18,733 nt of DNA from DATMNI01 sp035570275. GTDB lineage: Bacteria > Acidobacteriota > Terriglobia > Bryobacterales > Bryobacteraceae. Shown piece by piece: positions 6,160-12,467 of the stretch (position 1 is its first letter; every line of letters begins with the position of its first letter). Made by a program: the position numbers and the translations under genes. The notes beneath the pieces are model-generated. The model was not told the DNA's origin, did not search any database, and worked only from the letters and a program-made list of their open reading frames with translations. The stretch lies in NCBI GenBank assembly GCA_035570275.1, contig DATMNI010000041.1:1-18733 (forward strand), written 5' to 3'.

Positions 6160-7347
6160 TTACCACACTTTAACAAAGTTCTTGCCCGGAATCTGTTTCA
6201 CAAGCCCCAGCATCTCCAGCTCGAAGAGCGCGGCAATCAGCTCGGAAGGCGATGTATCTGCAATTTTTTCAAGCAGATCGTCCAAGTGTATGGCGGCATC
6301 CACCTGCAACGTTTCAAGCAGCCGCCGGGTGATGGCTCCCATCTCCGGAGGCTGGCTGCTTAATAATGATGCTTGGCCGCCCACTTCGGTTGCACCGGCC
6401 CCGCCGCCGTCTTGTCCCAGGATCTTCTGCCGCCCTCGTTCAATTAGATGCCGGCGGGATTCAGGCGGCAGCTCGGCGATCACGTCGTTCCAGTCCTGAA
6501 CAATCTTGGCGCCCTGCTTGATCAACAGGTTAGGGCCCCAACTGAGCTTGGAGGTGATGTTGCCGGGCACGGCAAAAACCTCGCGGCCCTGGTCGATGGC
6601 CAGTTTCGCCGTGATGGCCGATCCGCTGTATTGGGCTCCCTCCACGATGAGCACGCCCAGGCTGATCCCGCTAATGATGCGGTTGCGGATCGGGAAATTC
6701 TGCGGGAACGCCGTGGCGCCCATCGGGAATTCCGAAACGATCAACCCTTTGGCGGCAATCTCCGCCAGGAGTTTGCGATTCTCCGAAGGGTACACCACGT
6801 CGGCGCCGCAGCCAAGCACGGCCACGGTATCGCCGCCGGCTGCGATCGCGCCCTTGTGGGCTGCGCTGTCAATGCCGCGCGCCGCCCCGCTGGCGATAGT
6901 GAGGCCGGCGTGCGCCAGATCGGCCGAAAGCCGTTCCGCCACGGCCAGTCCGTACGGTGTGGGCCGCCGCGTACCGACCACTCCGAGCGTGAGCGATTGC
7001 AGCAGTGAGACGCGGCCCCGGGTGAAGAGCAGCGTGGGCGGATCGAAAATGTCGCGTAAAGCCTGAGGATAACGCGGGTCGCCGATGGTGACCGCGACGG
7101 CGCCGGCCTGCAGCATTTTTTCCTGCTGCGCCGCGGCATCGTCAAAGGTGCATCCGCTGGCGATGGATTGCGCCACGGCGCCCGACAGGCCGGCGCCTTC
7201 CAGTTCGGTACGCGATGCGCGGAAGATGGCTTGCGGGGTGCGGAAGCGATCCAGCAGCTTTCCCGCGGTTCTGGTACCCAGACCGGGGATCAGTTTCAGA
7301 GCCAGCCAGTAGAGTTCGTCTTCCCGGCTGAGAACAGGGGGAGTCAT
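6160..7347 (-). CDS. dprA: DNA-processing protein DprA (Smf)
   Basis: This 395-residue protein binds incoming single-stranded DNA and loads RecA during natural transformation. After an N-terminal helix-hairpin-helix-like part (LALKLIPGLGTRTAGKLLDRF, about 15-35), the Rossmann-like DprA core has GTRRPTPYG (125-133), SGAARGID (153-160), FPIRNRIISG (218-227) and VPGNITS. The C-terminus (about 340-395) is a winged-helix domain ending LVKQIPGKNFVKVW. The open frame extends to 7476, but the extra residues are translated repeat DNA; ATG 7347 begins the normal N-terminus. No strong ribosome-binding site is seen. topA follows after 68 nt, probably in the same transcript. A UPF0158 gene diverges upstream. 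Confidence 0.95.
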   Translation of the reverse strand: MTPPVLSREDELYWLALKLIPGLGTRTAGKLLDRFRTPQAIFRASRTELEGAGLSGAVAQSIASGCTFDDAAAQQEKMLQAGAVAVTIGDPRYPQALRDIFDPPTLLFTRGRVSLLQSLTLGVVGTRRPTPYGLAVAERLSADLAHAGLTIASGAARGIDSAAHKGAIAAGGDTVAVLGCGADVVYPSENRKLLAEIAAKGLIVSEFPMGATAFPQNFPIRNRIISGISLGVLIVEGAQYSGSAITAKLAIDQGREVFAVPGNITSKLSWGPNLLIKQGAKIVQDWNDVIAELPPESRRHLIERGRQKILGQDGGGAGATEVGGQASLLSSQPPEMGAITRRLLETLQVDAAIHLDDLLEKIADTSPSELIAALFELEMLGLVKQIPGKNFVKVW

Positions 7348-7398
7348 GAAGTGGTGTTGCCGAACTCGACGATAACATGAAGCGGATGCACGATGGCT

Positions 7399-7474
7399 GG
7401 TGGCCGGTGAAAGCACGGGCGAGAGAAACTCTTCACCGGCCACCGGCCACTGCATCCGGCCACTGGCCACCGGC
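7399..7474. repeat. GGCCGGTGG-type repeat with 13-bp hairpin
   Basis: GGTGGCCGGTGAA (7399-7411) is the exact reverse complement of TTCACCGGCCACC (7432-7444), giving a 13-bp stem with a 20-nt loop. The right arm continues into further units (CACCGGCCACTG, CCGGCCACTGGCCACCGG) to about 7474. Short GGCCACTGG/GGCCACCGG units of this kind are common spacer repeats in Acidobacteria, from memory. The element fills the gap between the divergent dprA and UPF0158 genes, so it must lie in or beside both promoters. Confidence 0.7.
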
Positions 7475-7511
7475 ATCCGTTGTTATGATATTGCGAAGAG
7501 GAGCAGGCAGC

Positions 7512-7973
7512 GTGGCGGCAAAGGCCAATCTCAAAGCGATCATCGACGCACTGGAGATGCAGACGGACGATTCGCGGGCATACTTCGATCTCGACACTGG
7601 TGAGGTGTACCAGGTGTCGCTCGCAATGATCGGCGCTGCGGAGGAGGGAGAAGAGGAGCCGGACATCCCCGAATGGCAGGAAGACGAATGGGAACTGGCA
7701 CAGCGGATTGTGGCCAGCGACCGCATTTTGCGGCTCCCCACGAAACACGACATCCACGAGTGGGAGATCATGAAGGAGTTCGCGGAATCGGTGAAAAAGG
7801 GTTCCGTTAGCGACGACCTGCAGGACGCCATTCACGGGCCGGGCGCGTTTCGGAGCTTCAAGAGCGCCCTGCGCCGGCACCGTATCGAGCAGGACTGGTA
7901 TCATTTCCGCGACGAGGCGCTACGCGACATTGCGGCCGAGTGGTGTGAGGACAACGGCATTCCTACGGATTGA
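7512..7973 (+). CDS. UPF0158 family protein
   Basis: This 153-residue protein belongs to the UPF0158 family, whose function is unknown. Family hallmarks are the N-terminal LKAIIDALEMQTDDSRAYFD, then LRLPTKHDIHEWEIMKEF (about 73-90), GPGAFRSFKSALRRH (about 109-123) and the closing DWYHFRDEALRDIAAEWCEDN. The protein is acidic, with a EEGEEEPDIPEW stretch near residue 45, and has no signal peptide or membrane segment. GTG 7512 is preferred because AGAGGAG lies at 7497-7503. ATG 7485 is an in-frame alternative that would add nine residues translated from repeat-flanking DNA. It is transcribed away from dprA and converges on the DinB-like gene with 12 nt between stop codons. Confidence 0.85.
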   Translation: MAAKANLKAIIDALEMQTDDSRAYFDLDTGEVYQVSLAMIGAAEEGEEEPDIPEWQEDEWELAQRIVASDRILRLPTKHDIHEWEIMKEFAESVKKGSVSDDLQDAIHGPGAFRSFKSALRRHRIEQDWYHFRDEALRDIAAEWCEDNGIPTD

Positions 7974-7985
7974 CGCTTCCAGGCC

Positions 7986-8528
7986 TTATTTCTGATACCA
8001 CTTCTCAGGCAAACCTATGCCGGGCGCCCGTGGAGGCAGATCCGGGTTCCAGCCGGGATCGGGTGCTGCCGGCGCCGCTTGATCCGGACCAAGGTTACTG
8101 GCGTGAATCGTCGCGTAAACGAAATTCTCCGGAGGTACAGGCGATCCCGCCAGCCGGCGTAGCATCGCCAACTGGCCTGCGTGAGTCATGGCATCGGCTA
8201 ACGGCCCTTGCAGCAATTGCTCCAGGGAAACTCCGTGGCGCGGAGTTTCTCGCTCCAGCAGACTGCCGAGGTCTTCCAGCACCAGATGAAAGCGGCGGAC
8301 CTCATCACCGATGTCGTCCAGGCGGTCTGGCTGCCAGACTCCTGCCTGAAAGAAAGTGCGGGCATAACCGAGTACGCCCGTCATGTGCCAGATTATCTCG
8401 TGCGGTGTGCGGATATTGACACCGGCCCGGAAGTCGGCAAACGAATCGGGTGCTCCCCTCAGTGCCTTCTGAGTGCGATAGGCGATCGCCGCAACAAAAT
8501 GTTTCAGCAGGGCTCCTTGGGCATCCAC
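7986..8528 (-). CDS. DinB-like four-helix-bundle protein
   Basis: The product, 180 residues from GTG 8528, resembles DinB/YfiT-type proteins: four-helix bundles that usually bind a metal through histidines and often act as thiol S-transferases or stress proteins. Visible features are an N-terminal helix (ALLKHFVAAIAYRTQKAL), TPHEIIWHMTGVLGYARTFF with His48 and a later helix AMTHAGQLAMLRRLAG with His116. The C-terminal 40 residues are Pro/Gly-rich (GWNPDLPPRAPGIGLP). The start is uncertain: the frame is open to a TTG at 8675, but residues upstream of VDAQGALL are Arg/Cys-rich and not family-like, and no start has a good ribosome-binding site. It ends 12 nt from the convergent UPF0158 gene. Its substrate is unknown. 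Confidence 0.72.
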   Translation of the reverse strand: MDAQGALLKHFVAAIAYRTQKALRGAPDSFADFRAGVNIRTPHEIIWHMTGVLGYARTFFQAGVWQPDRLDDIGDEVRRFHLVLEDLGSLLERETPRHGVSLEQLLQGPLADAMTHAGQLAMLRRLAGSPVPPENFVYATIHASNLGPDQAAPAAPDPGWNPDLPPRAPGIGLPEKWYQK

Positions 8529-8724
8529 AGCAGCACGATACCATCGGCAGGACGGCAAATCCGAGCAGGTGTATGGAGATGTTCTGCCGCCGTTTCGCAA
8601 GCAGATCTTCCTCACCACCAAGTCACGCTGGGCTGAGGGCGGGGTTTCAAAACGGCCCGCGAATGGGCGCGGCAAAGCTCGGATGTAGTCCGCGCGCCCG
8701 CGACGGGATCAGGTGTTTCCACCG

Positions 8725-9474
8725 TTAGCGCAAGCCGCCGGAAGCCAGCACGGTCTCGCCGGTCAGCCAGCCTGAGTCAGCCGACGCCAGGAACACCGCG
8801 ACCGGGGCGATATCGTCCGGCTGCGCGATGCGGCCCAGCGGCGTCTGCGCCTCAAGCTGCTTCTGGAAGTCACTTCCGATTATCCCGGCAGCCCGGACGC
8901 CCTCGGTTTCAACCATGCCGGGGTTGATCGAGTTGACGCGGATCTTCTTCGGTCCCAGTTCCTTCGCGAGCACCTGTGTGACCGCGTCCACCGCGCCCTT
9001 GGTCGCCGTATAGACCACCGTAGCCGGCGGCGTCAGGCGGCTGGCGGTGGAACCGATGTTGATCACGCTTCCGCCCTCCGGCCCGAACAGCCTCAAGGCT
9101 TCCTGCGTCGCCAGCAGGAGCCCCAGCACATTCGTATTGAACTGCCGGTGGAACTGCTCTTCGGTGATGTCGCCGAGCGCGGCAAACTGGTAGACGCCCG
9201 CATTGTTCACCAGCACGTCCAGCTTTCCGTAAGCCCGCTTCGTCTCGGCGAAGAGGCGCTGCACATCCGACGCTTTGGACACGTCACCCTGCACTGCGAC
9301 AGCTTTGCCGCCCTGTCCCGTGATCTCCGCCACGACGCGGTCGGCGTCCTGTTTGCTGGTGGCGTAATTCACGACTACAGCGGCGCCCTCCGCCGCCAGG
9401 CCCTTGGCGATGCCTGCGCCGATACCCTTCGATGCGCCCGTTACAACGGCGACTTTATTCGCGAGTTTGTTCAT
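8725..9474 (-). CDS. Short-chain dehydrogenase/reductase (SDR)
   Basis: This 249-residue classical SDR is a cytosolic NAD(P)H-dependent oxidoreductase. It has the cofactor motif TGASKGIG (12-19), NNAG (90-93), Asn115, catalytic Ser142, and YTATK with Tyr155 and Lys159. PGMVET follows the substrate-side loop, and the C-terminus ends GWLTGETVLASGG as in FabG-like and glucose-1-dehydrogenase-like members. The length is normal. Asn36 and Tyr37 after strand 2 (VVVNYATSK) suggest NADP(H) preference, by analogy with FabG. An ArsR-type regulator gene lies 93 nt upstream on the same strand, so the enzyme is probably induced by whatever that regulator senses. The substrate cannot be named; it is unlikely to be the housekeeping FabG because no fatty-acid genes are near. 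Confidence 0.92.
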   Translation of the reverse strand: MNKLANKVAVVTGASKGIGAGIAKGLAAEGAAVVVNYATSKQDADRVVAEITGQGGKAVAVQGDVSKASDVQRLFAETKRAYGKLDVLVNNAGVYQFAALGDITEEQFHRQFNTNVLGLLLATQEALRLFGPEGGSVINIGSTASRLTPPATVVYTATKGAVDAVTQVLAKELGPKKIRVNSINPGMVETEGVRAAGIIGSDFQKQLEAQTPLGRIAQPDDIAPVAVFLASADSGWLTGETVLASGGLR

Positions 9475-9567
9475 ATCTCTTCTCCGATTCGAGCCGCGAT
9501 CAACGCGCTCATTTCGATAACTGTCTAATTGATTAGCAGCCCTTGGCGGAGGATTCAGCTTTCGCGG

Positions 9568-9855
9568 CTAGATCTTTCCCAGGTGAATCAGATAGGCTTG
9601 CAGGACATCGCGGTGCAGGACCAGGTCGGCGAACTTTCCCTTGCGGACGACGGTGATGAGTCCTGCCGTCGCCAATTCCTTGACGTGATGCGAGAGGGTG
9701 GCGGCACTTACCGGCTGACACCCACGCACATCGGTGCACGGCGTGCTGCCGTTCCTCGCGCCGATCTGTCTGAGAATCTCGTAGCGGCGCGGATCAGCCA
9801 GGGCCTTGGCGATCAGATGCATCTGGTTCTCTGAGAGTACCGTCCTGTTCCTCAT
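9568..9855 (-). CDS. ArsR-family winged-helix repressor
   Basis: This 95-residue protein is a small dimeric transcription factor of the ArsR type. The N-terminus LIAKALADPRRYEILRQIG is the typical family opening. The recognition helix region is about residues 48-66 (PVSAATLSHHVKELATAGL), followed by a beta-wing (ITVVRKGKFADLVL). Two cysteines (Cys40, Cys46) flank the TPCTDVRGC segment before the HTH. Similar cysteines occur in non-metal ArsR proteins, so metal sensing is not implied. The start ATG 9855 has GAG 8 nt upstream. The SDR gene follows after 93 nt on the same strand, which suggests an autoregulated two-gene unit. Confidence 0.88.
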   Translation of the reverse strand: MRNRTVLSENQMHLIAKALADPRRYEILRQIGARNGSTPCTDVRGCQPVSAATLSHHVKELATAGLITVVRKGKFADLVLHRDVLQAYLIHLGKI

Positions 9856-10216
9856 GATTATCTCTGCCCATTATTCACACGCGCGCCGGCTGACTGGTGT
9901 AACGCCACACTCCAGACTGGCCCCAGCCGCGAACGGCTCGAATGGTGCGGACGCGACCAACCGCGGCGAGACCCTTAATTAAAGCCGGACCTCGCTGGCG
10001 CGGGATTTCCCTGGACCTGCTGCGTACCACCTGCGAAAGGATACCGCCGCGCACGAGAATCCTCGGAAGCGAAACCGAATTCGGCGTGGCCCAGAACCAC
10101 CGTGTCGGTGCGCCTCCACCACCGCCGGCAGTAGCGATCCGCCGCAATCGAAAGACTTGAAGCCACTTGTCGATTGGCCACCAGAGTGCTTTTTAGAAGG
10201 ACGGGAGGTAGTAGAA
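9856..10216. other. Spacer between divergent genes, no gene seen
   Basis: This 361-nt stretch separates the ArsR gene (-) from the secreted protein gene (+), so it should hold two outward promoters. A TGTGAATAAT sequence on the - strand just upstream of the ArsR gene (9861-9880) looks like an extended -10 element, but no clear -35 accompanies it. A 90-codon - frame (9875-10147) is Arg/Gly-rich with no convincing start, and I do not call it. The strong ribosome-binding site GGGAGGT (10203-10209) at the right end belongs to the next gene. Confidence 0.4.
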
Positions 10217-10603
10217 ATGAAAACCAAACTAAGATTTCTGGCAGTGGCGCTGATTGCTGGGGGTACGATGTTCGCGCAGTCACGGCTTTCCATCGGCGTC
10301 GGCGTTGGAGGCTACGGTCCGGGTGCTTACCCGCCTCCTGCCTACGCGCAGTATCAGCCACCGTGCCCCGGCCCGGGATACTCGTGGGTGGATGGATATT
10401 GGCGTGAGCCCGCTTTCACGGTGGCCCCGCGCCACGTAGAACCGCGTCACGACAACGCGTATCGAGGCAGTGATCGCAACGATCGCGACGATCGCGATCG
10501 CGATCGTGGTCACGACAACCTGAGTCAGAACCGCGGTGGCGAACGCCACGACAACCACAACGACAACCGTGGCAACAGTTATTCCAACACCTTCCGCCGC
10601 TAA
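10217..10603 (+). CDS. Secreted YXWGXW-type low-complexity protein
   Basis: This 128-residue exported protein has a signal peptide at residues 1-20 (MKTKLRFLAVALIAGGTMFA, cleavage near FA-QS). Next comes a Gly/Pro/Tyr-rich segment (21-48), then PGPGYSWVDGYW (51-62), which matches the WVxGYW repeat found in YXWGXW-repeat proteins of Gram-negative envelopes. The C-terminal half is extremely hydrophilic, with Asp-Arg, Asn-Asp and His-rich runs (SDRNDRDDRDRDRGHD), and is probably disordered. The role is unknown; the family is often annotated as a periplasmic or outer-membrane-associated hypothetical. ATG 10217 is fixed by GGGAGGT at 10203-10209 and by the signal peptide. A strong terminator follows 14 nt after the stop, so it is likely a single-gene transcript. 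Confidence 0.85.
   Translation: MKTKLRFLAVALIAGGTMFAQSRLSIGVGVGGYGPGAYPPPAYAQYQPPCPGPGYSWVDGYWREPAFTVAPRHVEPRHDNAYRGSDRNDRDDRDRDRGHDNLSQNRGGERHDNHNDNRGNSYSNTFRR
10488..10507. repeat. 20-nt perfect palindrome rich in GATC
   Basis: ACGATCGCGATCGCGATCGT is its own reverse complement and lies inside the Asp-Arg-coding part of the secreted protein gene. With the sequence just upstream (10471-10487) it packs five GATC sites into about 37 nt. It may simply reflect Asp-Arg codon repeats (GAT-CGC). Confidence 0.9.
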
Positions 10604-10617
10604 CCGCTCCACGGCTC

Positions 10618-10650
10618 AAAGGCCGGTCGCTCACGCGGCTGGCCTTTTTT
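10618..10650 (+). terminator. Rho-independent terminator
   Basis: AAAGGCCGGTCGC pairs with GCGGCTGGCCTTT (13 pairs, two of them G-U) around a TCAC loop, followed directly by a run of T (10642-10650 including stem bases). It lies 14 nt after the stop of the secreted protein gene and points the same way. The T-tract and the A's at the stem base could also allow weaker function in the other direction. Confidence 0.88.
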
Positions 10651-11000
10651 GTGTCTGCCCCAAAAAACACCGAATCGGAGCGCGTGCCGAACTTACGCGG
10701 GGCGCGAACACGCGGTGAGCGAGTGGCACCGCCAGGCGTTGCTCGACGCGATAGTCGCGTTCCGACGTCACGGGCGCCCACTCGATCCCAGCGACGACCG
10801 GCTCGCATTTTTCGCGCGGGACCCGGCTCGAATTGCGCGAGTGGGCGCGATCCCCGTGGCGAGGCCGGCGAAGCCGCGGGCCGTGGTGTCAAAGCTTTGT
10901 CATTGCCCTTACCCGTGGCGGGGACGGCCGGACGGACGGCCCCGATGAAGCCCACTGCCGCTTCACTTTCGGCGGCGGTTGGACCGGCGCGCCTGCCGGC
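10651..11000. other. Spacer without a supported gene
   Basis: This stretch is between the terminator and the convergent DUF1501 gene. A GTG-initiated + frame at 10717-10947 (MSEWHRQALLDAIVAFRRHG in the first 20 residues) is open for 76 codons but has no ribosome-binding site and ends in Arg/Pro/Gly-rich codons. I do not call it. The sequence is very GC-rich with several short self-complementary runs and no clear function. Confidence 0.4.
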
Positions 11001-11051
11001 TTATGCAAGCATCTGGTTTATGCAAGCATCTTGTTTATGCAAGCATCTTGT
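11001..11051. repeat. Three tandem 17-bp units at the DUF1501 stop
   Basis: TTATGCAAGCATCTGGT (11001-11017) is followed by two copies of TTATGCAAGCATCTTGT (11018-11034 and 11035-11051). The third unit overlaps the end of the DUF1501 gene, where on the - strand it encodes ..KMLA-stop. The other two units are therefore extra copies of the gene's last 17 bp, including its TAA, placed just downstream. Confidence 0.95.
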
Positions 11052-12465
11052 GGACGACGTTGCCGCCCACGTCCGTAAGCCGGAAATCCCGTCCCAGGTA
11101 GCGATACGTCAGGCGCGTATGATCCATCCCCAGGCAGTGCAGAATAGTGGCCTGCAAATCATGAACGTGGATGGGATCCTCATCGATGCCGAGACCGAGA
11201 TCGCTGGTTCGGCCGATCACCTGCCCGCCACGGATTCCGCCTCCGGCGAGCCATATGCTGAATCCCTCGGGATGATGGTCGCGGCCGGCATTGTCCGCTT
11301 CCTCAGGACGGCGCAGTTCGCTCATCGGTGTGCGGCCGAACTCGCCGCCCCATACGACCAGCGTATCGTCGAGCATGCCTCGCTGCTTCAGATCCTTGAT
11401 CAACGCGGCGGCCGGCTGGTCGGTGGCCTCAGTCTGCTTGGGGAGCAGCTTGTTGATCTCACTGTGGTGATCCCAGCTTGCATGCATGAGCAGGACAAAG
11501 CGGACGCCGCGCTCCACCAGCCGGCGCGCCAGCAGACAGTTGGTGGCATATGGGCGGGTTTTTTCCTGGTTGATGCCGTACATCTCCTGAGTCGCCGCGG
11601 ACTCTTTGCTGAAATCGAGCAGTTCGGGAGCGGACGATTGCATTCGGTACGCCAGCTCGTAGGAGTGAATTCGAGAAGCGATTTCGGCGTCTCCGGTGCT
11701 TGCCTGGCGTTCCTGATTCAGATCGCGAATCGCATCCAGTCGTGCGCGTTGGCTCTGTGGACTGATGCCGGGAGGGTTCGAAAGGTAGAGAATCGGGTCG
11801 CCGGTATTCCGAAGCACCGTCCCGGCATAAATCGAAGGAAGGAATCCGTTGGTGAAGTTGTCCGAACCGGCGCTGGTGCCGACGCCGGAGGAGAGAACCA
11901 CGAATCCAGGCAGGTCGTGCGACATACTGCCCAGACCGTACGTAACCCAGGCTCCCATAGTGGGGCGGCCGCCGATCATATGACCCGTGAAGAGGAACAA
12001 CTGCCCGGGATGGTGGTTGAAGGCATCCGACCGCATTCCACGCAGAAGGCAGATGTCATCCGCGCAAGTGGCCGTATGCGGCAGCAGATCGGAGAGTTCC
12101 ATTCCGCACTGGCCATAGCGCTTGAACTCCCGCGGGCTGGCGAGGATGGATGCGTTGGGCTTGATGAAGGCCAACTTCAGATCCTTCGTCATGGAGGGCG
12201 GCAATGGGTGCCCACTCCATTTGCGGAGTTCCGGCTTTGGATCGAAAAGGTCAATCTGGCTGGGCGCGCCCTCTTGAAACAGGAAGATCACGTTCTTCGC
12301 CTTTGCCGGGAAGTGCGGTGGGCGCGGCGCCAGCGGGTCGGCCGGTTCGGCCGCATACCCGTCGCGATTCAACAGATGGACAAGAGCGATGGAGCCGATC
12401 CCCCCGGCGCAGGAGCGAAAGAAATTTCTTCGCGATTGAATCAGGTGGAAGTCTTGTTCGTTCAT
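11035..12465 (-). CDS. DUF1501 protein (sulfatase/phosphatase-like fold)
   Basis: This 476-residue protein belongs to DUF1501, a group related to the alkaline phosphatase/sulfatase superfamily and of unproven activity. The N-terminus has a twin-arginine-like export signal, SRRNFFRSCAGGIGSIALVH (11-30). The body shows the family segments NVIFLFQEGAPSQIDLFDPK, SDAFNHHPGQLFLFTGH, MGAWVTYGLGS, LMHASWDHHSEINK, VVWGGEFGRTPM and GRDHHPEGFSIWLAGGGIRGG; their His/Asp/Glu residues are candidate metal ligands. It starts 2 nt after the stop of the PSD1 gene, with GGGAATAGCG just upstream, so the two are one operon. This pairing is a hallmark of Planctomycetes, Verrucomicrobia and Solibacter-type Acidobacteria and is usually inferred to act in carbohydrate degradation. 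Its 3' end is duplicated downstream as a 17-bp tandem repeat. Confidence 0.93.
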   Translation of the reverse strand: MNEQDFHLIQSRRNFFRSCAGGIGSIALVHLLNRDGYAAEPADPLAPRPPHFPAKAKNVIFLFQEGAPSQIDLFDPKPELRKWSGHPLPPSMTKDLKLAFIKPNASILASPREFKRYGQCGMELSDLLPHTATCADDICLLRGMRSDAFNHHPGQLFLFTGHMIGGRPTMGAWVTYGLGSMSHDLPGFVVLSSGVGTSAGSDNFTNGFLPSIYAGTVLRNTGDPILYLSNPPGISPQSQRARLDAIRDLNQERQASTGDAEIASRIHSYELAYRMQSSAPELLDFSKESAATQEMYGINQEKTRPYATNCLLARRLVERGVRFVLLMHASWDHHSEINKLLPKQTEATDQPAAALIKDLKQRGMLDDTLVVWGGEFGRTPMSELRRPEEADNAGRDHHPEGFSIWLAGGGIRGGQVIGRTSDLGLGIDEDPIHVHDLQATILHCLGMDHTRLTYRYLGRDFRLTDVGGNVVHKMLA

Positions 12466-12467
12466 CG

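Noticed and set aside
7399..7474. CRISPR-like array
   Set aside because: The units are short, contiguous and self-overlapping, without regular unique spacers.
9875..10147. A 90-codon - frame in the ArsR upstream spacer
   Set aside because: No good start or ribosome-binding site, Arg/Gly-biased composition, no family recognised.
10717..10947. A 76-codon GTG-initiated + frame
   Set aside because: No ribosome-binding site, no homology recognised, and it ends in GC-driven Arg/Pro/Gly codons.
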